From the NCBI GenBank assembly GCA_036170535.1, contig JAVHPJ010000233.1:1-26013 (forward strand): DNA of 26,013 nucleotides, given 5' to 3'. Positions within the stretch are counted from its first letter, which is position 1. Each line of letters starts with the position of its first letter. Made by a program: the position numbers and the translations under genes. Positions 1 to 8,727 of the stretch are shown one piece after another. Below the pieces are notes generated by a model. The model was not told the DNA's origin, ran no database searches, and saw only the letters and a program-made list of their open reading frames with translations. This DNA comes from SSF53 sp036170535. GTDB taxonomy: Bacteria; Spirochaetota; Leptospiria; Leptospirales; Leptonemataceae.

Positions 1-240
1 TAATCGATGGCAAGCGCACGTTCGAACATCGTATGGTTGCCGAGCGAACCATCGCCGCGTCCGCCAGTAATGGGGACGGCAGGGCAAACCCTCTCTGGCG
101 CAATTCCGAGTAAGCAATCGATCAAGACGGCCGGTCCGGCCGAGATTGCGGGTAGGAAGCAAAGAATCGCCGGGCGACCGGCGATCAAGATAAATGATGG
201 TCTAAAACAGAATCCGGCTTACGGGCGCGCTCTCTCACTT
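1..240 (+). ncRNA. rnpB: RNase P RNA (3' part, 5' end outside window)
   Basis: Catalytic RNA of ribonuclease P, which matures tRNA 5' ends. Recognised from conserved segments in the right order. The first is the GGCAGGGCAAACC...GCGCAA...AGTAAGC block (77-115), matching the universal 'GGNAAACYCC...GGAGCAA' region. Next comes GCGGGTAGGAAGC (148-160), and then AAATGATGGTC followed by ACAGAATCCGGCTTA (191-221), the near-invariant 3' end of bacterial RNase P RNA. The bases after 221 should be the 3' strand of helix P1, and a run of seven T (239-245) would end transcription. The 5' half, including the other P1 strand and the first pseudoknot strand, lies left of the window. The mature 3' end is uncertain by about 10 nt. 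The RNA overlaps, antisense, the last codons of the convergent gene ending at 219. Reading frames across this stretch are spurious. Confidence 0.9.
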
Positions 241-3233
241 TTTTTGCGGCTGTGACTCGCTCGATCAACCGCGTACGCGCGGCGCGCACGCCAGGCGAAC
301 AGCGTCGCGACCATAAGCATCGCCATTGCAAGCCACACAAGCGGCGGCTCGTCCAGACGTTGCACCTCTTCCAGATCTTTTTCCAGCATATCCAGTCCCG
401 CATGCGCGCCGAGCGTTTCTTTTTGTTTGCGCCGCAGGGCTTCCTTCTGGGACTCGTTTTCGAGGGCGAGAAAGGCGGTCGCCTGGCTTAAGATGCGATG
501 GCGAAAACTTTCGCGCAAAAGAAACCAGCGTAGTCCTGACTCTGCCGGGAAAAGAGCCAGGCGCCGCTCAAGCCCCCTGAGCGCCAGACCGCGCGCGTGC
601 GGATTCAGCGGATCCAGCGCAGCTTCGTTCCAGACGAGCGACTCGCCCGCCGGACGCCACGTCGCAGCCGCACGCGAAGCGCCTACGCCCGCGCCATCCA
701 CAAGCGCGCGGAACTCCGCTTCGCCGGGCGCAAGCCCGAGGCCGGACGCCGCATCCGCGAGCGCGGCGCCCTGGCGAAACGCCGCATGCCGCATGAGGGC
801 GCCGTCGAGGCTCAGCCAGAACACTTCGTCCGTTTCGGGAAGCAGCCACGCCAGGGCCGGCAAATCACCGAATGCAAAATGCGTCGTCGGCGCGGGCGAA
901 AGCAGCACAAATATTGGAAACGTGCGATCTGAATCGACGCTTTGCCACCGGCGAAACAGCGACTGTTGAATCGCGCGTTCGGCAAAAAAACCGCCGACGC
1001 CCGCCTCGCGCGCAAGTTCGTCGAGCGTCGCCGTGAGACTCGCGTCGGTCAGCGGGCGCGGCAGCCTCGTCCAGTGCGCCTCGCGGTCCACGCAGGCCAA
1101 CCGCAGTTCGCCCGCGCCCGCCGCATCCGGATTACGCTCCACAAATTGCACAATGGCGCCGGCGTAACGCGCCATCGCCTCCGCACCAGGCGAACGGAGC
1201 GCAGCGCTCGAACAATCCACAACGAACTCAAGCTGCGCCAATCGCCGGGGCTGCGACGCAGCAGCGACATGCCTCAGGCCGAGCGGCTGTAGTTGGGATT
1301 CCAGTTTACGCGTCTGTTCTGCGGAGCGCGCGGCGGGCGCGGGCAGCGCGAGCGTACGGCCGTCTATCGTCAGATTAAGCGGCCGATCATGCAGCAGGGT
1401 GAAGCCGGTAAAACGGCGTTCGCCCTTTGCAATGGGAAATACGCGCAGCTCCAGCTCGTTCGGTCCGACAAATCGCAAGAGACCGGGATCTGCGCGCTCG
1501 CTGACAATTTGCGCATAAATCCAGGTCGCCGCGCGCCGCTCCGCAAGAATGCCGGGTTCGCGCCGATCGCCAATCACCAGATAGTAGTCGCTGACCGCCG
1601 CATCCGGCGGCAATGTAAAACGCGTAACATACTGACCGGCGCCGCCGGGGGCGCGACCTTCGAGAGTCAGTTCAATTTCCGTCGCGGTAAATCCCGCCCG
1701 CGCTTCCGGCCGAGTCGTGGTACGCGTCGCAACCAACGCCGCGCCCTGGGGACGCGCAAGTCCGCGCGGGGCGAATTGCGCCTGCCGATCTGCGCCAAAC
1801 CAGTTCCAGGATCGCGCCTCGATCGGCGCCCGTTCCGCGCCCAGAAAGAGTCGCTCCAGGGCCGCAATCTTGTCGTCCGGCAAGGTCAACTGGTCCAGAA
1901 CGAGCGCGCGATAATAGGCGTCCAGGTACGGCGTTTCCACGCCGGCCTTTAGCTCGCGTATGCGCAGCAAAGTTTCGCCCAATACGTCCGCTGAGACGCC
2001 GCTCTCCGTCGCGCTGAAATCCGGCGTGTAGACGTAGTCGAGGGCGGCGTGAAGCGTCGCGCGGTCACGCAGATAACTCAGACTGACGAGCATCGGCAAA
2101 AACGCCAGACCGGCAGCCGCGAGGAGCAGTAACGCGCGCCTGGAAGCGATGGCGTGAAGTGCAGCGTAACTTTCGCGCAGCGCGTGTATGTGCAAAAATA
2201 GCAAAGCGAAGGGCGCAAACATCAAAAGACCCAGACCCAACAGCGCAATGGCTAAAAGTGCGAGCGGCAGATACGGCAAAAAAACCAGCGCAAAAAACAG
2301 AGTAAAGGGCGCTGCCGCAAAGCGCGCCGCCCATAGTAGAAGACCCAGGCCGGCGCTCCGGCTGACAGCGGCGGTCGGCAGCAAAACCAGCGCGCCCGTC
2401 GCCGCGGCTAACCCGTACCAAACGGGATGACTGTAATCGCCAAAAAAATGCGTCATGTCCGCGAGGCTGCTATCGCCAATCCGAATCCATTCGCCGTGAC
2501 TGTTCAAAGCCAGGCCCAAAAGCGGAAAGGCCAGCGTAAACAATCCGTAAATCGGATAACGCCACGGCGACAGCGCCAGAAAGCGACCCGCACGACCGCG
2601 CGCGAGCATCCAGAGAAACTGCATCAGAAAAAATACGAAACCGAGGGACAGGGCGATAAAAAGCGCGGGCGTCAGAAAATCAGGAGCGGCTTTCAACAGA
2701 CTCTGGAGCGCGTCAAATTGGAAGATGAGGGCGCTCAGTGTCGGGATCAAACATAAGGCCAGAAAATTCAGAGCTGCGCGGCGGGCCGTCACTGTATCCG
2801 GCGTAAATCGCTCCACCAGCAGCGAGAGGGCGTAGAGTACGCTCGGCGTGACGAAGGTCGCTGGAAAAGACAACAGATGATTTGCATTCCACATCCAGCG
2901 GGGCGCATCTTCGGGAACAAATCGATCCAGATTTGAAACGTACATCCACGTCCAGACCAGCGTCGCGCCCAGGAGCGTCAGCGCGACCGGCAGCGCAGGC
3001 AAGGGACGGCGAACGCGCAAATAGACCAGCGCCACGGCGGCGCAGACCAGGCAGTGCGCCGCATACCAACCGTAGTACAGCGCCCAGACCGAGCGCGTCT
3101 CGTCGCCCAGCAGCGTGCGCAGGGCGCCGTAGTCCTGATAAACGAGCCACAAATATAACGCGGCCGGCGCGGTTTGCAATACGAGCATCCACAAAGGATG
3201 TGCAACGCGGGCGAAGGGCGAAACGCGGGTCAT
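219..3233 (-). CDS. MSEP-CTERM sorting domain protein (polytopic, VIT-domain; probable exosortase K substrate)
   Basis: About 1004 residues. The N-terminal ~400 residues hold roughly ten hydrophobic segments. A soluble region follows with a VIT-like domain around residues 515-640 (LTLEGR, FTLPPDAAVSDYYLVIGD, DPGLLRFVGPNELELRVFPI), then a degenerate von Willebrand A-like stretch. The C-terminus has the sorting-signal layout: an LDEPP motif, one transmembrane helix (VWLAMAMLMVATLFAW) and a basic tail (RARRAY...RKK). Proteins of this length and plan next to exosortase K are known as MSEP-CTERM proteins; here the motif reads L-D-E-P rather than M-S-E-P. The start is set at the ATG overlapping the xrtK stop by 4 nt (3230-3233), which implies translational coupling. 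The frame is open for 104 more codons, but these lie over xrtK and are very Arg/Ala-rich. No enzymatic function is evident. Family call fairly sure; role unknown. Confidence 0.82.
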   Translation of the reverse strand: MTRVSPFARVAHPLWMLVLQTAPAALYLWLVYQDYGALRTLLGDETRSVWALYYGWYAAHCLVCAAVALVYLRVRRPLPALPVALTLLGATLVWTWMYVSNLDRFVPEDAPRWMWNANHLLSFPATFVTPSVLYALSLLVERFTPDTVTARRAALNFLALCLIPTLSALIFQFDALQSLLKAAPDFLTPALFIALSLGFVFFLMQFLWMLARGRAGRFLALSPWRYPIYGLFTLAFPLLGLALNSHGEWIRIGDSSLADMTHFFGDYSHPVWYGLAAATGALVLLPTAAVSRSAGLGLLLWAARFAAAPFTLFFALVFLPYLPLALLAIALLGLGLLMFAPFALLFLHIHALRESYAALHAIASRRALLLLAAAGLAFLPMLVSLSYLRDRATLHAALDYVYTPDFSATESGVSADVLGETLLRIRELKAGVETPYLDAYYRALVLDQLTLPDDKIAALERLFLGAERAPIEARSWNWFGADRQAQFAPRGLARPQGAALVATRTTTRPEARAGFTATEIELTLEGRAPGGAGQYVTRFTLPPDAAVSDYYLVIGDRREPGILAERRAATWIYAQIVSERADPGLLRFVGPNELELRVFPIAKGERRFTGFTLLHDRPLNLTIDGRTLALPAPAARSAEQTRKLESQLQPLGLRHVAAASQPRRLAQLEFVVDCSSAALRSPGAEAMARYAGAIVQFVERNPDAAGAGELRLACVDREAHWTRLPRPLTDASLTATLDELAREAGVGGFFAERAIQQSLFRRWQSVDSDRTFPIFVLLSPAPTTHFAFGDLPALAWLLPETDEVFWLSLDGALMRHAAFRQGAALADAASGLGLAPGEAEFRALVDGAGVGASRAAATWRPAGESLVWNEAALDPLNPHARGLALRGLERRLALFPAESGLRWFLLRESFRHRILSQATAFLALENESQKEALRRKQKETLGAHAGLDMLEKDLEEVQRLDEPPLVWLAMAMLMVATLFAWRARRAYAVDRASHSRKKSERARP

Positions 3234-3793
3234 GTAACGTCTCCAGGCAGGGCGTATCGTGTACGCGTCGGCGGCGAACCTGGCCGGAGCTGCGCTCGGG
3301 CGAGCAGCGCGCCGTAAAAAATAAAACAAACTAAATATATCGCCGCGCCGATCCACGCATGCCGCTCGGCCGCGAAGGCCGGAGCGACGCCGGCCAGTTT
3401 GAAAAGAAACACGATGCGCGCCGTGGTCGCGAGCAGGGCCAGACCATACGCGGCGCAGCACTGCAAGAGCGCGCCCTTCCAACTCGCCGCCCCCAGCAGC
3501 GCGCCGAGAACCAGCGTCAGACTGAAAAACCGCAGCCCGGAACACTCTGGCGCCAGTCGAAAGCGTAAATCGGCGCTGATGTAGCCAATGTGTTCGCCCC
3601 CGGCGTTGTAGAGATCCTGCCAGACCGGTCCCCCGGCCGCCTCGGTGGCGTAACGCAGAGGCGTAAGGAGAAAGGCGTGCGCACGAAAACTATCGTCCGG
3701 CAGAACGTAGTTGAGAACCAAAAGAACGGCGACCGCAGCCGCCAACGCTACGGCGCGCGGGGATTCAAAGAGCCAGGCGCGCACGCTAACCAT
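3230..3793 (-). CDS. xrtK: Exosortase K
   Basis: Small polytopic membrane transpeptidase, 187 residues with about five hydrophobic segments. The exosortase/archaeosortase catalytic triad is visible: Cys84 in PECSGLRFFSL, Arg126 in TTARIVFLF, and His145 in ERHAWIGAAIYL. Exosortases are thought to cut the C-terminal sorting signal of secreted proteins and transfer them to another anchor. The short length and the adjacent MSEP-CTERM-like gene point to subtype K, which is a one-enzyme, one-substrate arrangement. Its stop overlaps the start of the target gene (ATGA). No good Shine-Dalgarno precedes the ATG. Instead GGCGGC (3794-3799 complement) and GCCGCC (3809-3814 complement) can pair immediately upstream of the start codon. 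The gene probably shares a transcript with the lipoprotein gene 73 nt upstream. Confidence 0.88.
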   Translation of the reverse strand: MVSVRAWLFESPRAVALAAAVAVLLVLNYVLPDDSFRAHAFLLTPLRYATEAAGGPVWQDLYNAGGEHIGYISADLRFRLAPECSGLRFFSLTLVLGALLGAASWKGALLQCCAAYGLALLATTARIVFLFKLAGVAPAFAAERHAWIGAAIYLVCFIFYGALLARAQLRPGSPPTRTRYALPGDVT

Positions 3794-3833
3794 GGCGGCA
3801 GTCGGCAGGCCGCCGTTTCTTCAGTCAATCCCT

Positions 3834-3848
3834 CGCGGGTCTCCCGCG
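3834..3848 (-). promoter_or_regulatory. Short GC hairpin between lipoprotein gene and xrtK
   Basis: Perfect 6-bp inverted repeat CGCGGG-AGA-CCCGCG in the 73-nt gap. There is no U-run after it on the minus strand, so it is a weak terminator at best and may be a processing or stability element separating lipoprotein and xrtK expression. Confidence 0.3.
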
Positions 3849-3866
3849 CGCCGCCGCAACGGAGGA

Positions 3867-5213
3867 TCAGTTCAAGCGCACCAGCTCGCTCACATCGGGA
3901 ACGGATACGGACGTAACGACGGGCGCGCCGCCGGCCGCCGGGATTTCGGCGACAATTTTTGCCCCGTCCGAATTACGCACGCCGGCGAAGCTCATGTCTC
4001 CGTTCGCAGCAACGTCAAAGCTGGCGATCGAATAGTCGCCGGCGGCAAGCAGTGTAGTAAAGGTTCCACCCGCAACATTAAAGCGTCCCAGCAGACCATT
4101 GCCAAAGGCGTCTGCGCCCTGCACGTAGACGTTAGAGCCTGAGCAGCGAATTTTGCTGATGCTGTTTGCGTCGGTCCATTGGAAATTCGTGTTGGTGATT
4201 CCCGAGTTGTCCGTCACCTGATACAGACGATTGTTACTCTGATGCGTGTAAGTATTGGAACCGACGCGACAAATGCTGCTGCCCGCCGAAGAGGCGGAAA
4301 GGCCGCAGGCTGCATCGCTGGTCGGAGTAAATGTGGGGCCGCCTGGAATACGCCGGCAGCTGGTGCCGCCGCCAAAACTGATAACATAGAAGTAAGCCGT
4401 CGGCGTGGAAGGCACAAACCAGGCGAGGCCCTGTTCTGATCCGCTGCCCACGCCGGTCAGGCCGCCGGCTGCGCTGCGCACGCGGACGCCGCTGGTCAAA
4501 TTCACCAAAACGGCGCCATTGGCCGGATTAACTGCAAATGAGCCTGGCGCGGAGGCTCCAAAGTCCGCCGGATTGACCCAACCCGTACGAGTCAGCCCTG
4601 AGCCGGACGGACTCACGCGCCACAGGCGAAAATCCGCCGAACTCGAAGAAGTGTCGCGAATATCGGCGGCAAAGTATATATTACCGGATGCATCTTCCGT
4701 GGGAGCGTATCCCGCGCCTATATTGGGCCCAAAGATATACCCCAAACCGTTCGTATTATGCGCGCAGAACAAAGCGTCATCGGATTTACGACCAATAACG
4801 ATTCCGCACGGAATAAACCCGCCGGTTGAGCCAAAATAATCGAAGATGACGTAGCTCGCAAGATTGTGCACGCGGGCGGGCGGCGGAGCCGTAAACGAAC
4901 CGCCTTCCACGATCCGCACAACCTCCAACTGCCCCGCACTATTAATATTATACAAGGTCTTGGACGTATCGGTCGCAGCTGCCAATTCCGTCCGGAAAGC
5001 CGCGCCCTGTCCGCCAATGACCATGCCGCGGCTGCTGGACAGGTCCACGTTCAGAAACGTCGCCAGCCCGCCGCGCGATCCGCCCGCCAGGGCGCCCAGG
5101 AGCAATAGATTTGTCAGCGAGTCATCGCCTTCGTCGCCGCCGCAGGCCCCGCCAGAAAGTGTGAGGACCAGTAAAACAATGCCTTTCCAGAATCTGCGTT
5201 TTCCATGTGACAT
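3867..5213 (-). CDS. Putative lipoprotein, beta-propeller-like
   Basis: 448 residues. It has a basic N-terminus (MSHGKRRFWKG), a hydrophobic core and a lipobox ending LSGGA-Cys24, followed by an acidic, Leu/Gly-rich tether (GGDEGDDSLTNLLLLGALAGG) of the kind common in Leptospira lipoproteins. The mature part is rich in Gly, Ser, Asn and Thr with repeated short beta-strand patterns (for example IYFAADIRD, VLVNLTSGVRV, AYFYVISFGG, VYVQGADAFGNG, DMSFAGVRNSDG), which suggests a secreted propeller or beta-rich fold. I do not recognise a family. Four Cys occur in the mature middle part. It is the first gene of a likely unit with xrtK and the MSEP-CTERM gene. The only good start is the ATG at 5213, which has no Shine-Dalgarno and lies very close to a promoter-like sequence. 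Confidence 0.75.
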   Translation of the reverse strand: MSHGKRRFWKGIVLLVLTLSGGACGGDEGDDSLTNLLLLGALAGGSRGGLATFLNVDLSSSRGMVIGGQGAAFRTELAAATDTSKTLYNINSAGQLEVVRIVEGGSFTAPPPARVHNLASYVIFDYFGSTGGFIPCGIVIGRKSDDALFCAHNTNGLGYIFGPNIGAGYAPTEDASGNIYFAADIRDTSSSSADFRLWRVSPSGSGLTRTGWVNPADFGASAPGSFAVNPANGAVLVNLTSGVRVRSAAGGLTGVGSGSEQGLAWFVPSTPTAYFYVISFGGGTSCRRIPGGPTFTPTSDAACGLSASSAGSSICRVGSNTYTHQSNNRLYQVTDNSGITNTNFQWTDANSISKIRCSGSNVYVQGADAFGNGLLGRFNVAGGTFTTLLAAGDYSIASFDVAANGDMSFAGVRNSDGAKIVAEIPAAGGAPVVTSVSVPDVSELVRLN

Positions 5214-5220
5214 GGAGGCG

Positions 5221-5248
5221 CTTATAAAGCCCGAAAATGATAGGTCAA
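5221..5248 (-). promoter_or_regulatory. Candidate sigma-70 promoter of the lipoprotein gene
   Basis: Read on the minus strand: TTGACC (5248-5243), a 16-nt spacer, TATAAG (5226-5221). Only 7 nt separate the -10 box from the ATG at 5213, so this promoter would give a leaderless or nearly leaderless mRNA. A second, weaker candidate lies upstream: TTCACG (5304-5299), 18 nt, TATAGT (5280-5275). It would give a leader of about 55 nt. Confidence 0.4.
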
Positions 5249-5260
5249 GTTTTTTTGACC
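5243..5260. promoter_or_regulatory. Inverted repeat GGTCAA-N6-TTGACC before the lipoprotein gene
   Basis: Perfect 6-6-6 inverted repeat with a homopolymer-rich spacer, 30 nt upstream of the ATG and overlapping the candidate -35 box. It has the same architecture as the repeat at 8728-8745 (GGTGAG-N6-CTCACC) upstream of the RND gene. It could be an operator or a leader hairpin. Confidence 0.4.
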
Positions 5261-5315
5261 CAACGGAGGCAAGGACTATATCACTTTTTGTTTATAAGCG
5301 TGAATTTTAGTCTCA

Positions 5316-5342
5316 GCGGGAGGATGCTGTCGGCTCTCCCGC
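5316..5342 (-). terminator. Possible hairpin terminator after the RND gene
   Basis: Inverted repeat GCGGGAG / CTCCCGC (7 bp, 13-nt loop) starting 22 nt after the stop codon of the RND gene on the minus strand. It is followed by an A-rich, not U-rich, stretch. Position favours a 3' end signal, but the missing U-tract makes intrinsic termination uncertain. Confidence 0.4.
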
Positions 5343-5364
5343 GGCGACGCCCCGCGCGCCGCCG

Positions 5365-8300
5365 CTACTTGCGGCGCCGTTTCGCGGGCGGAGTCGGCGG
5401 CTCCTCGTCGCGGCCGTAGAGCCGGCGCGCGGCGCCGGACTCGTCGATGGTTGAATCCGCTCCGCCGTTGTCGTCCAGCCGACCGGCGAGCGCCTTCTGG
5501 GCGCGGGCCGCCTGCAGACGCAGGTAGTGATCGGGCTCGTTTTCCGTATTGGTGAAAAGGCCCTCGATCCAGGCGCGGAAACGGTCGATGTAGCCGAATA
5601 TCGCCGGGACCACGAGCAACGTGACGAGCGTCGACACGACAAGTCCGCCAATAATCGCAATGCCCATCGCCGTACGGCTTTTGGAAGCTTCGCCAATGCC
5701 GAGCGCAATCGGGAGGGTGCCCGCCACCATGGCAAAGGTCGTCATCAAAATCGGACGCAGGCGCACCTTGCCCGCATCGTAAATCGCGTCGTCGCGACTC
5801 ATGCCGCGGTGACGCATGTTCTCCATGGCGCGGTCGACGAGCAGAATTGAGTTTTTGGTAACAAGGCCCATCAACAGAATTACGCCGATCATCGAGAAGA
5901 GATTTAACATCTCGCCAAATATCGCGAGAGCAAAAAACGCGCCGGAAATTGCGGGCGGGATCGCGAGCAGAATTGTAACCGGCGTAATGAAGCTCTCGTA
6001 GAGACTCGCCAGCACCAGATAAATGAAGACCAGCGCAACGCCGAACGCAAACAGGATGTTGGCGATCAGTTCTTTAAAGTCCTCCGACTGGCCCACAAAG
6101 GCGTAGGTAATTCCGGGCGGCGGCTTGAGCGATCCGTCGAGGAGCTTTGTAGTCATCTGCGAGGCGGAATCAAGCGCTCCGTTTACCGAAAGGTTTGCAT
6201 TGATCGTGACCACGCGCGAACGATCCTGACGATTGATCCGCGCCGGGCCGTAGGTTTCGCGTCCGGTGGAAACGACCGGCAGCGGGATCATCTGCAGATT
6301 CAGATTCGGCACCAGCGTGGAACCGAATGCGCTGCGCAGGTTGCGTTGTTCCGGCTTGAGACGCAAACGAATGTCGTATTCAATGCCGTTCTGACGCAGC
6401 TTGCCGACGACTCCGCCAGCGATGTGATAGCGCAGCTCCTGGCCGGCGATCACCGGCGCAACGCCCAGGGTCGCCATGCGCGAGGGATCAAAGCTGATCT
6501 GAAACTCGGGCTTGCCTTCGCGATACGAACTGTCGATGTCGGCCAGATCCGGAATCTTTTTCATCTCGATCAGGAGTTTCGCGGCGTAGGCGTCGAGTTC
6601 TTCCAGATTATCGCCCTTGAGATTCAGGTTAAACGGATATTGCACGCCGCCGCCGACCGCGCTGTAGTCCGCCACGCGCGCCCGATGTTCCTGGAAGGGC
6701 TCCAGAAGGGCCCGCACCTTTTCTTTGTATTCAGCCGTGTTTACGCGGCGCATGGACGACGGCACCAACTGTACGCCAATGTTGCCGACGTTCGGCTCGC
6801 CGTCCTGATTGCCGATAACGATGGCAAGCCGATCGATGACCGGGTCGGCCATGAGTTTGCGCGCGACCTGGTCCACCACCGCGCGCGTGCCCTCCAGGGA
6901 CGTGCCGGGTTTTAATTCAAAGGTAATCTGGAACTCGCCCTGATCATTCGGCGGCAAAAAGGTTTTTTTCACGAGTCCGAGACTCATAATACTGAGCACG
7001 AGCACGACCAATGAGCCGACAATTACGATCAGCTTGTGGCGCAGCGTGAATTCCATCGCACGCGCATAAAGTCGATCCTGCCATTCCTGGTAGCGATCAA
7101 AGCCGCGAATGAGGAAATTCTTTTTCTCATCCAGGTGGCCGGCAAAATACGCAGAGAGCATGGGCGCGATCGTGAGCGCGTCAAAGAGACTGATCAACAT
7201 CGCAAATACGACCGTCAGGCCGAATTCCTTAAAAAACTGACCCACGATCCCGGTTAAAAAGCCGATCGGCAAAAACACGGCGATGACGGTGGATGTGGTC
7301 GCAATGACGGCGAGGGTCACTTCTTTTGTGCCCTGCTCGGCCGCCTCGCGCGGACTCAAGCCCTCTTCGATTTTCCGGAAGATGTTTTCGCGAACAACGA
7401 TCGCATCGTCCACCAACAGGCCGATTGTGAGCGACAACGCCAGCAAGGTCATCACGTTCATGGTGAATCCCATGGCGTACATCAGCAAAAACGCGCCGAG
7501 CAGCGAGTTGGGCAACGCAAGGCCGGTAATGATCGTGGAACGCACATTACCCAGAAAGAAATACACGACAATCACTGCGAGTATGATGCCGAGGATGATT
7601 GCGAGACTCACGTCCTCGATGTTGTAGCGAATCCAGAGCGAACCGTCGCGCACCACGACCAGGCGCGGCGCGCCCGGCTGACCTTTCATATCCTCGTTGA
7701 TTTTCGCCAACCGCGCGAGCGCGCCGTCGACCACGGCCACAGTATTGGAGCCGGACTGCTTGTAGACGTCGATAAACAGCGCCGTGCGCAAGCTGCGCTC
7801 CACCTGCGGCGTATCGCCGGAGAACCCGAACATCTGTTTGAGATGGTTCGGTTTGGGCGACTCGCCGGTCGGCGCATAAAGATAGGTCATGGTCTTCAGG
7901 TCTTCCGTGGTGTCGCGCACGGCGCCCAGCTTGCGCAGCGTCACGCCGGAGCCAATGTCCGCGCCAAAGCTGATGACCGTGTTGGCGACCTGTTCGACCG
8001 TTTCGAATTGCCCGAGCGTGCGAAACGAAATCTCAGACGCGCCGGCTTCAAATTTGCCGACCGGCACATTCAAGCCGGTGTTGCGAATCTGATTGGCAAT
8101 GCGGACCATCGGGATTTTGTACGAATTCAATTGATTGCGATCCAGTTCGATCTGGATCTCGCGCCGCGCGCCGCCGAGAATGCGCACGCCGCCCACGTCC
8201 GCGACCTGCTCAAAACGCGGTTTGATCACCTCGTTCGCCAGATCGTACAGCTGCTCCGGCGGCAGGTCGGCCTGCAACGACAGACGCACGACCGGCTGGT

Positions 8301-8703
8301 CGTCCGGATCAAAACGCTGGATCAGCGGCTCTTCGACGTCTTCCGGAAAATCGACTTTCGCGCGCGCGACTTTATCGCGCACCTGCTGCTCGGCGTATTT
8401 GATGTCCGTTTGCAGCGTGAACTCGGCGAATACAACCGACAGGCCTTCCTGGTTGCGCGAGGTCACGCGCTTGATGCCGGCGATGCTGGACAACTGCTCC
8501 TCGATCGGCTTCGAAACCAGGTTTTCAATTTCTTCCGGCCCTGCGCCAATGTACGGCGTGGTCACGACCACAAAGGGAAACGTGACCTTGGGAAACAAAT
8601 CCACGCCCAAGCGTTTGAGCGCAATGTATCCGGTGAACAGCATCAGGATCACGATGCTGGAAATGAATATGGGACGATTGATGGACAGACGTGCGAGATT
8701 CAT
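5365..8703 (-). CDS. RND efflux transporter, AcrB/HAE-type inner-membrane pump
   Basis: Proton-driven trimeric inner-membrane pump, about 1112 residues against 1030-1050 for AcrB. The N-terminus (MNLARLSINRPIFISSIVILMLF) is the usual first helix. The proton-relay residues are present: the Asp-Asp pair in TM4 (GLLVDDAIVV) and the Lys in TM10 (GLVTKNSILLVDRAMENM), followed by LRPILMTTFAMVAGTLPIALG. The start is set at the ATG at 8703, with an AAGG-like site upstream; eleven extra codons upstream are possible. After the last helix there is an unusual hydrophilic tail of about 75 residues ending PPTPPAKRRRK. No membrane-fusion or TolC-type gene is adjacent, although these usually share an operon. 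The partners must be elsewhere, and the substrate cannot be read from sequence. Confidence 0.93.
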   Translation of the reverse strand: MNLARLSINRPIFISSIVILMLFTGYIALKRLGVDLFPKVTFPFVVVTTPYIGAGPEEIENLVSKPIEEQLSSIAGIKRVTSRNQEGLSVVFAEFTLQTDIKYAEQQVRDKVARAKVDFPEDVEEPLIQRFDPDDQPVVRLSLQADLPPEQLYDLANEVIKPRFEQVADVGGVRILGGARREIQIELDRNQLNSYKIPMVRIANQIRNTGLNVPVGKFEAGASEISFRTLGQFETVEQVANTVISFGADIGSGVTLRKLGAVRDTTEDLKTMTYLYAPTGESPKPNHLKQMFGFSGDTPQVERSLRTALFIDVYKQSGSNTVAVVDGALARLAKINEDMKGQPGAPRLVVVRDGSLWIRYNIEDVSLAIILGIILAVIVVYFFLGNVRSTIITGLALPNSLLGAFLLMYAMGFTMNVMTLLALSLTIGLLVDDAIVVRENIFRKIEEGLSPREAAEQGTKEVTLAVIATTSTVIAVFLPIGFLTGIVGQFFKEFGLTVVFAMLISLFDALTIAPMLSAYFAGHLDEKKNFLIRGFDRYQEWQDRLYARAMEFTLRHKLIVIVGSLVVLVLSIMSLGLVKKTFLPPNDQGEFQITFELKPGTSLEGTRAVVDQVARKLMADPVIDRLAIVIGNQDGEPNVGNIGVQLVPSSMRRVNTAEYKEKVRALLEPFQEHRARVADYSAVGGGVQYPFNLNLKGDNLEELDAYAAKLLIEMKKIPDLADIDSSYREGKPEFQISFDPSRMATLGVAPVIAGQELRYHIAGGVVGKLRQNGIEYDIRLRLKPEQRNLRSAFGSTLVPNLNLQMIPLPVVSTGRETYGPARINRQDRSRVVTINANLSVNGALDSASQMTTKLLDGSLKPPPGITYAFVGQSEDFKELIANILFAFGVALVFIYLVLASLYESFITPVTILLAIPPAISGAFFALAIFGEMLNLFSMIGVILLMGLVTKNSILLVDRAMENMRHRGMSRDDAIYDAGKVRLRPILMTTFAMVAGTLPIALGIGEASKSRTAMGIAIIGGLVVSTLVTLLVVPAIFGYIDRFRAWIEGLFTNTENEPDHYLRLQAARAQKALAGRLDDNGGADSTIDESGAARRLYGRDEEPPTPPAKRRRK

Positions 8704-8727
8704 GGGCGCCTTTCGGGACTCGATTGG

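Noticed and set aside
7..255. Plus-strand open frame at the left edge
   Set aside because: It lies on the RNase P RNA conserved segments, which explain the sequence better than a protein.
3234..3545. 104-codon N-terminal extension of the MSEP-CTERM protein
   Set aside because: It overlaps xrtK, is Arg/Ala-rich like an out-of-frame shadow, and the ATG overlapping the xrtK stop precedes a typical first membrane helix.
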